Assembly (NCBI GenBank): GCA_002084425.1
Contig: NBLN01000016.1
Location: forward strand, 1-64,000
Direction of reading: 5' to 3'
Length of the DNA stretch: 64,000 bases
Source: Desulfobacteraceae bacterium 4572_130
GTDB taxonomy: Bacteria; Desulfobacterota; Desulfobacteria; Desulfobacterales; Desulfobacteraceae
The translations under genes were made by a program, and so were the position numbers. Positions 54,332-63,828 of the stretch are shown in pieces; within the stretch, counting starts at the first letter, position 1; every line of letters starts with the position of its first letter. The notes beneath the pieces are model-generated. The model was not told the DNA's origin. It searched no databases and worked only from the letters and a program-made list of their open reading frames with translations.

Positions 54332-55183
54332 ATGGATATAAAAAAAATTGGAGTAATAGGTGCAGGTCAAATGGGTAATGGTATAGCTCATGTTTCAGCC
54401 ATGAACGGGCTTGAAGTTTTAATGAGTGATATAAAACACCAATTTTGTGAAAATGGCATTAAAACAATTACAAACAATCTTGAAAGAAGTGTAAAAAAAG
54501 GAAAACTTGAACCCAGTGATAAAACTGCTGTTCTTAATAGAATAAACACAACAATAGATTTAAAGGATATGGAGTCTGTTGATTTTGTTGTTGAGGCTGC
54601 AGTTGAACAACAGGATTTAAAATTTAAGATTTTTCAGGATCTAGATAAAATATGCCCTTCTAATGTTATTCTTTCAACAAATACATCTTCTATTCCCATT
54701 GGTAGAATTGCTGCTAAAACTAAAAGACCAGATAAAGTAATTGGCATGCATTTTATGAATCCTGTGCCTGTAATGAAACTTGTTGAAGTAATTAAAGGAC
54801 TTCCAACTTCTGATGAAACTTTTAATACAACTTGGAAACTTTCTAAAAAATTAAAAAAAATACCAGCAGAATCCAATGATTATCCAGGCTTTATTGCTAA
54901 TAGAATTTTAATGCCTATGATAAATGAAGCAATATTTTGCTTATACCAAAATGTTGGAACATCACAAGATATTGATACTGTAATGAAACTTGGAATGAAT
55001 CATCCAATGGGTCCACTTGCATTAGCAGATTTAATTGGTCTTGATACTTGTCTGGCAATAATGGAAACACTTTATGATGGATTTAAAGATTCAAAATACA
55101 GACCTTGTCCTTTATTAAAAAAGTATGTTGAAGCAGGATGGCTTGGAAGAAAAACAGGAAAAGGTTTTTACGAATATAAATAA
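54332..55183 (+). CDS. 3-hydroxybutyryl-CoA dehydrogenase
   Basis: A 283-residue 3-hydroxyacyl-CoA dehydrogenase: NAD-binding GAGQMGNGIAH near the N-terminus, EAAVEQQDLK, NTSSIPI, GMHFMNPVPVMKLVE and YPGFIANRI. It reduces acetoacetyl-CoA or oxidises 3-hydroxybutyryl-CoA. GAGGGAG precedes the ATG. It works with the thiolase at 52543. Confidence 0.94.
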   Translation: MDIKKIGVIGAGQMGNGIAHVSAMNGLEVLMSDIKHQFCENGIKTITNNLERSVKKGKLEPSDKTAVLNRINTTIDLKDMESVDFVVEAAVEQQDLKFKIFQDLDKICPSNVILSTNTSSIPIGRIAAKTKRPDKVIGMHFMNPVPVMKLVEVIKGLPTSDETFNTTWKLSKKLKKIPAESNDYPGFIANRILMPMINEAIFCLYQNVGTSQDIDTVMKLGMNHPMGPLALADLIGLDTCLAIMETLYDGFKDSKYRPCPLLKKYVEAGWLGRKTGKGFYEYK

Positions 55184-55299
55184 TTATTAATGTAGTAATC
55201 TATGTAGTAAATAGGCATACTTGTTAATATATAGAATTTAGCTTAATGCCAGCTTTTTAATTTGATGTTGGTTTTATTAAACAATGGAGAAACATACAT

Positions 55300-56499
55300 A
55301 TGGAAGCTTACAAAAAGGGAGTACCTTTTAAAGAATTAAATGCAAGAATTAAAAAACTGCAAAATATTCTAGTAAAAAAAGATATCCAAGGTATTTTAAT
55401 TATTCAAAAATCTGATTTTTTTTACTTTGCAGGAACAATACAGCAAGGATGGCTATATGTTCCAAGTGAAGGTGAACCTGTTCTTATAATTTTTAAGGAC
55501 TTTGAAAGAGCAGTATCAGAATCAGATTTAAATATAGTTATTTCCCTTGTAAGCCCAAAAAAAATTCCTGAAACATTAAATAAAATGGGATATTCCATTC
55601 CAAAAGTTCTTGGAATGGAATTAGATGTTTTACCTGTAAATTTATATTTGCAATACCAAAAAATTTTTGAAAAATCTAAAATTATAGATATTTCAATAGA
55701 TATAAGATTAATAAGAGCAATAAAATCTGATTATGAAATTGAAATATTAAGAAATGCAGCAGCAATGGCAGATAAAGTTTCAGAAAAAGTGCCGGAATTT
55801 CTAGAACAAGGAAAAACTGAACTAGAATTTGCAGGGCAAGTTGAAGGATATGCAAGAAGTCTGGGACATCAGGGAATTGTTAGAATGAGGCTCTGGGGAA
55901 GTGAGCTTTTTTATGGACATATTATGTCAGGAAAATCAGCTTCAATACCAAGTTTTCTTGCTTCTCCAACAGGTGGGTTTGGTGCTAATTCTGCTATGGC
56001 ACAAGGTGCTGGATTTAATAAAATTAAGAAAAATGAACCTATTCTTGTGGATTATGTATTTGCCTTAGATGGATATATTGCAGATCAAACAAGAATATTT
56101 TGTATTTCAGGTATTTCAGATGAGTTTTTAAAAATCCATAATGTAATGCTTGAAATACAAGAAATGGCAAAAAACAAAGCAGTTCCTGGAGTTTTAGCAG
56201 GTGATTTATATGAAATGATGATAACAATGGCAAAAGATAAAGGCTGTGAAAAATATTTTATGGGATTTGGAGATAGAAAAATCAGATTCACAGGACATGG
56301 TGTGGGACTGGAATTAGATGAATTTCCCTTTATTGCCAAGGGACAAAAAACTGTAATTCAAAAAAATATGGTAATTGCTTTGGAGCCAAAAGCTATTATT
56401 CCTGAAAAAGGTGTAGTTGGTATTGAAAATACTTTTCTTGTTACAGAAAATGGACTAGAGGTTTTAACAAAGACAAATAATGATATTGTAATACTTTGA
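55300..56499 (+). CDS. M24 family (Xaa-Pro aminopeptidase-type) metallopeptidase
   Basis: A 399-residue protein with a creatinase-like N-terminal domain and a pita-bread M24 catalytic domain. Metal ligands are visible in VDYVFALDGYIADQTR (two Asp), GHGVGLELDEFP (His) and ALEPK / GIENTF (two Glu). It probably cleaves X-Pro bonds in the cytoplasm. It is not obviously related to the neighbouring acyl-CoA genes. Confidence 0.87.
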   Translation: MEAYKKGVPFKELNARIKKLQNILVKKDIQGILIIQKSDFFYFAGTIQQGWLYVPSEGEPVLIIFKDFERAVSESDLNIVISLVSPKKIPETLNKMGYSIPKVLGMELDVLPVNLYLQYQKIFEKSKIIDISIDIRLIRAIKSDYEIEILRNAAAMADKVSEKVPEFLEQGKTELEFAGQVEGYARSLGHQGIVRMRLWGSELFYGHIMSGKSASIPSFLASPTGGFGANSAMAQGAGFNKIKKNEPILVDYVFALDGYIADQTRIFCISGISDEFLKIHNVMLEIQEMAKNKAVPGVLAGDLYEMMITMAKDKGCEKYFMGFGDRKIRFTGHGVGLELDEFPFIAKGQKTVIQKNMVIALEPKAIIPEKGVVGIENTFLVTENGLEVLTKTNNDIVIL

Positions 56500-56535
56500 G
56501 AAATTGTAAAAAATATGTACAGAAAGGATTATAGT

Positions 56536-56682
56536 ATGGCTCGTGAAATGTGGGAGATTGAAGTTCGTCATGAAGGATTGAACAAATACCGTCATATAAA
56601 AGGAACAGACAAATATATCGTGAGGCAAAAGGCAAATGCACAACAACTTGTTTGGGATGAAATGTGGGAAAAAAACAATTAG
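56536..56682 (+). CDS. Small 48-residue protein coupled to Mrr-type endonuclease
   Basis: An ATG at 56536 opens a 48-codon frame (ARE.WEIEVRHEGLNKYRHI, then charged residues and WDEMWEKNN) ending at TAG 56680-56682. It overlaps the endonuclease GTG start by 19 bases, which suggests translational coupling. AGAAAGGA lies about 10 bases upstream. No family is recognised; a partner or regulator of the nuclease is possible. Confidence 0.7.
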   Translation: MAREMWEIEVRHEGLNKYRHIKGTDKYIVRQKANAQQLVWDEMWEKNN

Positions 56683-58316
56683 CTGAACAAAAGAAAAGGA
56701 ATAAAGAAGCTAAAATTAGGAACAAAGAAGAAAAGAAAAAATTAGCAATAACTAAAACAAAGAAAGCACAAAAAGCCATTAATCAACTTGAATCAATCTT
56801 ATTACATACATTAAAAATAGATGATGTAATTAATTGGAATAATTTATTATCCAAAAAGCAATATCCCGTACAAAGACCTGTAAAAAAATATTTAACAAAA
56901 AAACCAGTTAAGCCCAATTTTGCATTTATTCGTCCTGAACCTAATATATCCGACACAAACTATCAGCTGAATATAGGAATCTTGGATAAATTATTTCCTA
57001 AATTAAAAAACAAAAAAGAAGAAGAGGCAGAGAATAGATTTATTTCTGATCATAAAATTTGGAAGAAAAGAAAACACCAAGTTGATCAACAAAATAAGAA
57101 ATTAGAAGATAATTATACGGAAAGAGTTAAAAAATGGGAGATAGGGAAACTTAAGCACGATGAAAACCATGAAAAAACTATTAAGAATTGGGAATTGAGT
57201 AAACTTAAGTATAAAGAAAGACAGGAGAAAACTAATAAAAAAATATTAGAAAAGAAAAGTCAGTACCTAAATAAAAAAGAGCCAGATGCAATTTCTGATT
57301 ACTGTGAAATGGTATTAGCAAATTCTAAATATCCAGATTATTTCCCTCAAGAATGGGACATTGATTATCAAGCCAACACAAAAATTTTAATTGTTGATTA
57401 TTCTCTTCCTAATATAAATAGTTTACCAACTGTTAAAGCTGTAAAATATATTATTTCAAAGGACGAGTTTACAAAAACTAATTTATCAAACACCGCGTTA
57501 AACAAATTATATGATGGGCTTCTTTATCAAATTTCATTAAGGACAATTCATGAGCTATATGAGGCAGATGTAATAAATTCTATTAATTCTGTTGTGTTTA
57601 ATGGATGGGTGAATTCAATAGATAAAGCTACTGGACATAATATAAATTCCTGCGTAATGTCTCTTCAAGTAGCTAAAGATGAGTTTTTAGTAATTAATTT
57701 AGCAAAAATTGATCCCAAAATATGTTTTAAACAACTAAAAGGAGTTGCTAGCACTAAGTTGCATGGGTTATCACCTATCGCACCAATTATCAGTATAGAT
57801 AAAGAGGATCGGCGTTTTGTTTCAGGTTATGATGTGGTAAATGGGATGGATGAATCTGATAATCTTGCTACAATGGATTGGCAGGATTTTGAAAATTTAA
57901 TTCGCGAGATTTTCGAAAAAAAATTTATTAGCTCTGGCGGTGAAGTAAAAATAACACAAGCAAGTCGGGATGGCGGTGTAGATGCGGTTGCCTTTGATCC
58001 AGATCCGATACGAGGTGGAAAAATTGTAATTCAAGCTAAGCGATATACAAATGTTGTTGGAGTTTCTGCTGTAAGGGATTTATTTGGCACAACAGTAAAT
58101 GAAGGTGCAACAAAGGGAATTCTTGTTACTACAGCAGATTATGGTCCTGATGCTTACGAATTTGCTAAAGGAAAGCCATTAACACTTTTAAACGGTAGCA
58201 ATTTATTGCATTTACTTGAAAAGCATGGACATAGAGCGAAAATTGATATTAAGGAAGCAAAAAAGTATTTTGCCGAACAAAAAAAAAATAACAACCGCAT
58301 GTACTCTGATAGCTAA
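56664..58316 (+). CDS. Mrr-type restriction endonuclease with charged coiled N-terminus
   Basis: A 550-residue protein. The first 190 residues are lysine/glutamate-rich and likely coiled coil. The C-terminal domain (about 405-520) has the PD-(D/E)xK features of Mrr-like enzymes: DWQDFENLIREIF, RDGGVDAVAFD and IVIQAKRY. Mrr enzymes cleave methylated or stressed DNA. No methyltransferase is adjacent, so a type IV or phage-defence role fits. The start is GTG, overlapping the small gene before it. Confidence 0.82.
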   Translation: MGKKQLAEQKKRNKEAKIRNKEEKKKLAITKTKKAQKAINQLESILLHTLKIDDVINWNNLLSKKQYPVQRPVKKYLTKKPVKPNFAFIRPEPNISDTNYQLNIGILDKLFPKLKNKKEEEAENRFISDHKIWKKRKHQVDQQNKKLEDNYTERVKKWEIGKLKHDENHEKTIKNWELSKLKYKERQEKTNKKILEKKSQYLNKKEPDAISDYCEMVLANSKYPDYFPQEWDIDYQANTKILIVDYSLPNINSLPTVKAVKYIISKDEFTKTNLSNTALNKLYDGLLYQISLRTIHELYEADVINSINSVVFNGWVNSIDKATGHNINSCVMSLQVAKDEFLVINLAKIDPKICFKQLKGVASTKLHGLSPIAPIISIDKEDRRFVSGYDVVNGMDESDNLATMDWQDFENLIREIFEKKFISSGGEVKITQASRDGGVDAVAFDPDPIRGGKIVIQAKRYTNVVGVSAVRDLFGTTVNEGATKGILVTTADYGPDAYEFAKGKPLTLLNGSNLLHLLEKHGHRAKIDIKEAKKYFAEQKKNNNRMYSDS

Positions 58317-58395
58317 AATTATCATGTCTTTTGCTATATTATTACCTATGAGTTACAGAGAATAGTAAAAATAACAATTTTAAACGGAAATTATA

Positions 58396-58629
58396 ATGCC
58401 AACAATTTTTGAAAAAGAGGGTTATAAATTTTTCTTTTACAGTAATGAACATTTGCCAATTCATGTGCATGTTCGTTATGGTGGAGGAGAAGCTGTTTTT
58501 GAGGTGGAAGATATAGTTGAACTTCGGGAATCAAAAAATATGAAAATAAGCGAGATAAAAAAGGCTCAAAAGTTTGCTCAAAAAGAGCGTAACCTAATTA
58601 TGGAGAAATGGTATGAGCACATTGGTTAA
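58396..58629 (+). CDS. DUF4160 domain protein
   Basis: A 77-residue protein with the DUF4160 pattern EGYKFFFYSNEHLPIHVHV and a C-terminal basic helix. DUF4160 genes are usually followed by DUF2442, as here, with a 17-base overlap. The pair behaves like toxin-antitoxin or accessory-island genes, but no activity is established. Confidence 0.88.
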   Translation: MPTIFEKEGYKFFFYSNEHLPIHVHVRYGGGEAVFEVEDIVELRESKNMKISEIKKAQKFAQKERNLIMEKWYEHIG

Positions 58630-58891
58630 AAATAAAATAATTGCAGTTTATGAAAATGGTCATATTATTATTTCCATGGAAAAAGGAGTGGAAATAAAAT
58701 TTCCCATAAGCAAGAATAAACAACTTATAAATGGAACAAATCAACAGCTAAATAATATTGAAATATCTCCGTATGGTCTTCATTGGCCTGATTTAGATGA
58801 AGACTTATCTTTTCAAGGATTGCTTAAAGGAGATTATGGGCAATATGTGGGAATGCAAAGAAGTCATCACAGCGAATATATTGCTCCATAA
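58613..58891 (+). CDS. DUF2442 domain protein
   Basis: A 92-residue protein with the DUF2442 pattern EISPYGLHWPDLDEDLSFQGLL near the C-terminus. It overlaps the DUF4160 gene. A role as partner is inferred from gene pairing only. Confidence 0.88.
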   Translation: MSTLVKNKIIAVYENGHIIISMEKGVEIKFPISKNKQLINGTNQQLNNIEISPYGLHWPDLDEDLSFQGLLKGDYGQYVGMQRSHHSEYIAP

Positions 58892-58940
58892 TAATAATGA
58901 TTCTTTAAAAAATATAAAAGGATAGTTGTACAAAATAAAT

Positions 58941-59639
58941 ATGTTAGATATTAAATTAAATGGTATAGTTATAATTACGGGAAATTATGGAAGCGGTAAA
59001 ACAGAAACAGGTGTAAATTTAGCTTTTTACAGTAAAAAAAAAGGCTTAAATGTCTCTATTGCAGATCTTGATCTTGTTAATCCATACTTTAGAACAAGAC
59101 AAGCACTAGAGATACTTACAAAAGCAAATATTAATGTTATTCTTCCTGATAAACAATATATGCATGCAGACCTTCCTATTTTAACTCCAAAAGTTGCAGC
59201 CATAATAAAAAAATCTAATTATAATGATAAAAGTTTGACAATACTTGATGCTGGAGGAGATGATGCAGGTGTTAATGTGATTGCAGCTTTAAATGATTTT
59301 TTATCAAAAAAAAAAGTTAATATGTTGCAAATAGTAAATCCCTTTAGACCTTTTACGGAAAATATTAAAGGATGTATTAAAATCAAACAAGAAATAGAGG
59401 CTTCTTCTAAATTAAAAATAACTGGTCTGGTAAGCAATGCAAATCTTATTGATGATACAACTATAGATAATATTTATAAGGGATATGAATTAATAGAAAA
59501 ATTGTCAGAAAAAACAGGAATTAAGGTTGAGTTTATTACAGCAGATGTTAAAATTTTATCTATACTTAATTTAAAAAATTTTGATTGTCCTGTATTACCC
59601 ATTACAAGAAAACTTGTGCCACCATGGAAGAGGAGTTAA
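58941..59639 (+). CDS. MinD/CobQ-like P-loop ATPase upstream of kor genes
   Basis: A 232-residue P-loop protein (GNYGSGKTETGVNLA, ADLDLVNPYFRTR, DAGGDDAGV). It lies five bases before the ferredoxin subunit of the oxidoreductase, an arrangement seen in Desulfobacterota. A chaperone or maturation role for the Fe-S enzyme is inferred. A TTG at 58926 just after AAAGGA is an alternative start. Confidence 0.75.
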   Translation: MLDIKLNGIVIITGNYGSGKTETGVNLAFYSKKKGLNVSIADLDLVNPYFRTRQALEILTKANINVILPDKQYMHADLPILTPKVAAIIKKSNYNDKSLTILDAGGDDAGVNVIAALNDFLSKKKVNMLQIVNPFRPFTENIKGCIKIKQEIEASSKLKITGLVSNANLIDDTTIDNIYKGYELIEKLSEKTGIKVEFITADVKILSILNLKNFDCPVLPITRKLVPPWKRS

Positions 59640-59643
59640 ATTT

Positions 59644-59877
59644 ATGGCGTTAAAACATGTTGTTGAAGTTGAAAGATGTAAAGGTTGCGGTCTTTGCGTA
59701 ATTGTATGTGCAAAAAAAGTTTTGGAAATATCTGAGACAGTAAGTGCAAAGGGATATTCCCCTGTATTTCAGGCACGACCTGATGATTGTGTAAAATGTA
59801 CTTTATGCTGTATTATGTGTCCTGATGTTGCCATCACAATTATAGAAACTGATAAAGAAGAAATGGAGGTTAACTGA
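59644..59877 (+). CDS. korD: 2-oxoacid:ferredoxin oxidoreductase, ferredoxin (delta) subunit
   Basis: A 77-residue 2[4Fe-4S] ferredoxin with CKGCGLCVIVC and CVKCTLCCIMC clusters. The ATG at 59644 follows a GGAG site. It ends with a one-base overlap with korA. It passes electrons from the oxidoreductase to ferredoxin. Confidence 0.92.
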   Translation: MALKHVVEVERCKGCGLCVIVCAKKVLEISETVSAKGYSPVFQARPDDCVKCTLCCIMCPDVAITIIETDKEEMEVN

Positions 59878-60947
59878 TGGCAAAGGTCTTAATGAAAGGA
59901 AATGAAGCTATTGGCGAAGCTGCAATAAGAGCAGGATGTTTAAATTATTTTGCATATCCCATTACTCCCCAGTCTGAGGTTGCTGAATATCTGGCAAAGC
60001 GCATGCCTGAAGTAAATGGAGTTTTTCTTCAAGGAGAAAGTGAAGTTGCTGTTGGATATATGATTTTTGGAGCTGCTGCTTGTGGTGAAAGAGTTATGAC
60101 AACTTCATCAAGTCCCGGCATAAGTCTTATGAGCGAAGCTATCAGTTATATTTCAGGAGCAAGATGTCCTGCAGTTTTTGTAAATATAATGAGAGGCGGA
60201 CCTGGACTTGGAGGAATTCTTCCCTCCCAAGGTGATTATCTTCAAGCAACAAAGGGTGGAGGACATGGAGATTATAAAATGCTTGTTATGGCACCTGATG
60301 GAGTTCAAGAAGCTGTTGAAATGACAATGCTTGCATTTCCTTTAGCTGAAAAATATAGAAATCCTGTTATGATTCTAGGTGATGGGCTTATTGGTCAAAT
60401 GATGGAACCTGTTGAATTTCCTAATAACTTAAATAAGGAACCAACAAACAAAGATCATTGGGCAACCAATGGAATGGACACAAGAAAGAGTAAGGAAAAA
60501 AATATTGTAAAATCTCTTTTTCTTGATCCCAAAGTTTTAAATGATCATAATCTTACTCTTAAATCCCAGTATGAAAAAATGAAAAAACAAGAAATTAGAT
60601 TTGAAGCATATAATACTGATTCTGATTATCAAATACTTATTGTAAGTTATGGAACTATGAGTCGGGTATGTAAAACTGTTATTGATAATCTAAAAATTCA
60701 AGGTATAGAAGTTGGAATGATAAGACCAAAAACTCTTTTTCCTTTTCCTGAAAAAGCTGTTTATGATGCAGCTTGTAAAAAAAGTTGTAAAAAAGTTGTA
60801 AGTATAGAAATGAACATGGGACAAATGCTGGAAGATATTGAAAGATGTGTAAAGGGCAAAAAAGAAGTTTCCTGGTATGGAAAGTGTGGTGGTGATGTTC
60901 CCACCCCTGAAGAGATTATTAATCACATAAAACTTTTACTTAAATAA
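59877..60947 (+). CDS. korA: 2-oxoacid:ferredoxin oxidoreductase, alpha subunit
   Basis: A 356-residue alpha subunit. Motifs are GNEAIGEAAIRAGC..YFAYPITPQSE, ERVMTTSSSPGISLMSE and PGLGGILPSQGDYLQ. The family resembles 2-oxoglutarate oxidoreductase (KorA/VorB-like). It uses thiamine diphosphate with KorB to make succinyl-CoA and reduced ferredoxin; 2-ketoisovalerate is an alternative substrate. Confidence 0.9.
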   Translation: MAKVLMKGNEAIGEAAIRAGCLNYFAYPITPQSEVAEYLAKRMPEVNGVFLQGESEVAVGYMIFGAAACGERVMTTSSSPGISLMSEAISYISGARCPAVFVNIMRGGPGLGGILPSQGDYLQATKGGGHGDYKMLVMAPDGVQEAVEMTMLAFPLAEKYRNPVMILGDGLIGQMMEPVEFPNNLNKEPTNKDHWATNGMDTRKSKEKNIVKSLFLDPKVLNDHNLTLKSQYEKMKKQEIRFEAYNTDSDYQILIVSYGTMSRVCKTVIDNLKIQGIEVGMIRPKTLFPFPEKAVYDAACKKSCKKVVSIEMNMGQMLEDIERCVKGKKEVSWYGKCGGDVPTPEEIINHIKLLLK

Positions 60948-60986
60948 AAAAATCTGCCAGATAGATTTATAAGGAGATTTTATATA

Positions 60987-61724
60987 ATGGGAAAAACATT
61001 TTTAAAACCAGAGGCACTTTCTAATGCTTATACACATTATTGTCCAGGCTGTACCCATGGTATTATTCATCGTTTGGTAGCAGAAGCTATAGATGAATTG
61101 GAAATTAGGGGAAGAACTGTTGGAATTGCCCCGGTTGGATGTGCTGTTTTATCATATAATTATTTTACATTTGATTTTCAGGAAGCTGCTCATGGTCGTG
61201 CTCCTGCCATGGCTACAGGCATAAAAAGAGTAAGACCTGATCTTATTGCTTTTACCTATCAAGGAGATGGAGACCTTGCAAGTATAGGTATGGGTGAAAT
61301 TATTCATGCTGCTAATAGAGGTGAGAAATTTACAACAATATTTGTTAATAATGCCATTTATGGAATGACAGGAGGACAAATGGCACCAACAACCATGCCA
61401 GGTCAAAAAGCAACAACTGCACCATTTGGCAGGGATGTTAAAGAAACTGGTATGCCCATAAAAATGTGTGAACTTCTTTCAAGTCTTGAAACTAAAGCCT
61501 ATATTACAAGGCAGACTGTTTTAAAACCCAAGTATATAAACAAGGCAAAAAAAGCTATTAAAAAAGCCTTTGAATATCAAATTGAAAAAAAATGTTATAC
61601 TTTTGTTGAAGTTGTAAGTACCTGCCCAACTAATTGGGGTATGACCCCTCAAAAAGCATTGAAATGGGCAGAGGACACTCTTCTTCCTTATTATCCCCTT
61701 GGTGAATTTAAAACTCCTGAATAA
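60987..61724 (+). CDS. korB: 2-oxoacid:ferredoxin oxidoreductase, beta subunit (ThDP-binding)
   Basis: A 245-residue beta subunit with HYCPGCTHGIIHRL, the ThDP motif QGDGDLASIGMGEIIHAANRGE, and MTGGQMAPTT. It forms the active site with KorA. AAGGAG precedes the ATG. A degenerate repeat (R14) follows its stop directly, and the gamma subunit is 1 kb further on. Confidence 0.92.
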   Translation: MGKTFLKPEALSNAYTHYCPGCTHGIIHRLVAEAIDELEIRGRTVGIAPVGCAVLSYNYFTFDFQEAAHGRAPAMATGIKRVRPDLIAFTYQGDGDLASIGMGEIIHAANRGEKFTTIFVNNAIYGMTGGQMAPTTMPGQKATTAPFGRDVKETGMPIKMCELLSSLETKAYITRQTVLKPKYINKAKKAIKKAFEYQIEKKCYTFVEVVSTCPTNWGMTPQKALKWAEDTLLPYYPLGEFKTPE

Positions 61725-61755
61725 ATAGCATAAGGCAGATTTAATTTTAAGTTAT
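61722..61755 (+). repeat. 95-bp dispersed repeat, degenerate partial copy R14
   Basis: Starting at the korB stop codon, TAAATAGCATAAGGCAGAT resembles TAACTGCCATAAGGCAGAT. Only about 34 bases are recognisable. Confidence 0.5.
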
Positions 61756-61829
61756 GCTGGACAAGTTGTTATGTAATAAGACATTAGCACAATTAAATTT
61801 TTATAAAAAAACAGGTTTTTTGATTAAAA

Positions 61830-61857
61830 AAAAAAATATTAATATTAATATTTTTTT
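61830..61857. terminator. 28-bp perfect palindrome, likely terminator
   Basis: AAAAAAA, TATTAATATTAATA and TTTTTTT together form a perfect 28-base palindrome ending in a T-run, 105 bases after korB. It may terminate the korDAB transcript and separate it from korC. Confidence 0.55.
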
Positions 61858-62006
61858 GTATGTAATGCTCATAAATAAAAGTGTCCTATTTTTTCCAATT
61901 TCTGCGTTATAAATTTTAATCCTTATAATACTACTTGTATTAATTTATGCCTTAAACTTGAAAAAAATATCCATTCCATAACAACCTGTTAAAAAAAGGA
62001 GATAAA

Positions 62007-62423
62007 ATGGATTATAATCAAATGACCGCACCTTGTGGATTGGATTGTTTTAATTGTCCAATGTATTTGGCAAAGGAAAATAAAGAATTGCAATCTATGA
62101 TTTCACAAAAACTTAAAATTCCTATTGAACATACATCTTGTGATGGGTGTAGAAATATGGAAGGCAAAATTATTTTTATAGGTATGACAGAACCATGTAA
62201 TGTTTATAAATGTATTAAAGAAAAAAAAATTGAGTTTTGCAGTGAGTGTAAAGATTTTCCCTGTGATTATCTTCATCCCTATGCTGATAAAGCATCAGAA
62301 GTTCCCCACAATACCAAGGTTTTTAATCTGTGCTTAATTAAAAAAATGGGATTAGAAGCATGGGCAAAAAATAAGGCAGAAAAAGTTAAGAAAACATATT
62401 TTAAAGAGGCATGGAAACTGTAA
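62007..62423 (+). CDS. DUF3795 domain protein
   Basis: A 138-residue cysteine-rich protein with CGLDCFNCPMYLA at the N-terminus and CDGCR, CNVYKCIKEKKIEFCSECKDFPC following, typical of DUF3795. The cysteines suggest metal binding. It lies between korB and korC with its own ribosome binding site (AAAGGAG). Its presence in the kor run looks like an insertion. Confidence 0.88.
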   Translation: MDYNQMTAPCGLDCFNCPMYLAKENKELQSMISQKLKIPIEHTSCDGCRNMEGKIIFIGMTEPCNVYKCIKEKKIEFCSECKDFPCDYLHPYADKASEVPHNTKVFNLCLIKKMGLEAWAKNKAEKVKKTYFKEAWKL

Positions 62424-62640
62424 TCAAAAAATATCTATTTATATAAAGTTGCCTGGGATTTGATTAAATACAATAAATTTATAGTATAGGAATTCTGATT
62501 TTATTATATATTAAATTAAAATGTTATTTTTATCTATTTTATTTTTTTTTACGAAACACACAAAATTCCCCCAAAAAGGACTTTATATTTTTTTGTGTTT
62601 TTTCGTGCTTTTCGTGATTGTAATTAATGGAAATAAATAT

Positions 62641-62690
62641 GATGAACTTGCAAAAAATCAATTTTAATAAACAATGTTTGCAGACTCATC
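62641..62690. repeat. 50-bp imperfect inverted repeat
   Basis: GATGAACTTGCAAA and TTTGCAGACTCATC form a hairpin between DUF3795 and korC. The right arm resembles the GATGAGTTTGCAA motif at 30660, suggesting a shared repeat family. Confidence 0.5.
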
Positions 62691-62720
62691 AAATATAGAA
62701 TTATTTTTGGAGGAATATAT

Positions 62721-63260
62721 ATGCAAAAAGAAGTAATGTTTGCAGGTTTTGGTGGTCAGGGTATTTTGCTTAGTGCAAAACTTCTGGCATATGCTGCTAT
62801 GGAACAAGGATTAGAGGTTGCCTGGGTTCCATCCTATGGCCCTGAAATGAGGGGAGGAACAGCATATTGTACTGTTGTTGTAAGTGATAGACTTATAGGT
62901 TCGCCTATTATTAAAAATCCTGCTCATCTAGTTGCAATGAACAGACCATCCCTTGAAAAATTTGCACCAGATGTAAAACCTGATGGTGTAATTTTAATAA
63001 ATAGCTCACTTATTCATGTAAAAACAAAAAGAAATGATATTACAGAATTAATTGTGCCGGCAAATGAGGCAGCAGCAAATCTTGGAAATGTAAGATGTGC
63101 TAATATTATTGCATTAAGTGCCTTTGCTTTTAAAAGCAAAATGGTTGATATTGACATTCTTTGTAAATGTGTGGAGGAAGAATTTGCATCAAAACCAAAA
63201 CTTATTCCTTTAAATATTAAAGCATTTAATGAAGGACTAAAAATAGCAGACACAAAATAA
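62721..63260 (+). CDS. korC: 2-oxoacid:ferredoxin oxidoreductase, gamma subunit
   Basis: A 179-residue gamma subunit with FAGFGGQGILLSAKLLAYAAM and WVPSYGPEMRGGTAYCTV. It completes the DABC set with korDAB. It is separated from korB by about 1 kb holding a DUF3795 gene and repeats. GGAGG precedes the ATG. Confidence 0.93.
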   Translation: MQKEVMFAGFGGQGILLSAKLLAYAAMEQGLEVAWVPSYGPEMRGGTAYCTVVVSDRLIGSPIIKNPAHLVAMNRPSLEKFAPDVKPDGVILINSSLIHVKTKRNDITELIVPANEAAANLGNVRCANIIALSAFAFKSKMVDIDILCKCVEEEFASKPKLIPLNIKAFNEGLKIADTK

Positions 63261-63294
63261 TCTTGATGTAACTTTATAAACTAGGGGATAAACA

Positions 63295-63786
63295 ATGATT
63301 AGAACTGAGATTTCATTTTTTCTTAAAAATGCTCCAGGCGAACTTGGAAGATTAACTGGTTTTCTTGGAAAAGCCAGTATCAATATTGATGCAATGACCA
63401 TTCAAGATGCATCAGCATATGTGCAGAATTTATTTGAGGCAAGGGGAAAATCCTTAAAAAGAATAGCATCCTATGCAAGCTATAATTCTGTTCGTAAAGA
63501 TTCTGCAAAATTTGCACTTATTCGTATTATAGTAGATAAGCCGGATGACGCTGTTAAACTTCTTAAAGCAAATGATTATATTTTTGATACCCAGGAAGTA
63601 ATTGCAATTCATCTTGAAAATACTCCTGGAAAACTTTCTGAAATAGCAAAAAAAATTGGTGAAAAAGGAATAAATATTAATTATGTTTATGGATCAGTTG
63701 CTTCAGGGGACAAGGCAAAATGCCTTTTTGTTTTTTGCCCGGATGATGTTGCAAGTGCTTCTAAAAGCTTTGATATACTAGATTGA
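63295..63786 (+). CDS. Tandem ACT domain protein
   Basis: A 163-residue protein of two ACT domains (about 4-75 and 95-163): ISFFLKNAPGELGRLTGFLG and HLENTPGKLSEIAKKI each start a domain. ACT domains bind amino acids. Such genes often follow kor/ior genes with phenylacetate-CoA ligases, where they may act as regulators. It is 34 bases after korC. Confidence 0.87.
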   Translation: MIRTEISFFLKNAPGELGRLTGFLGKASINIDAMTIQDASAYVQNLFEARGKSLKRIASYASYNSVRKDSAKFALIRIIVDKPDDAVKLLKANDYIFDTQEVIAIHLENTPGKLSEIAKKIGEKGININYVYGSVASGDKAKCLFVFCPDDVASASKSFDILD

Positions 63787-63828
63787 ACAGACAAGTAATG
63801 TAGAGTATTTAAACTATTAATTACATAT

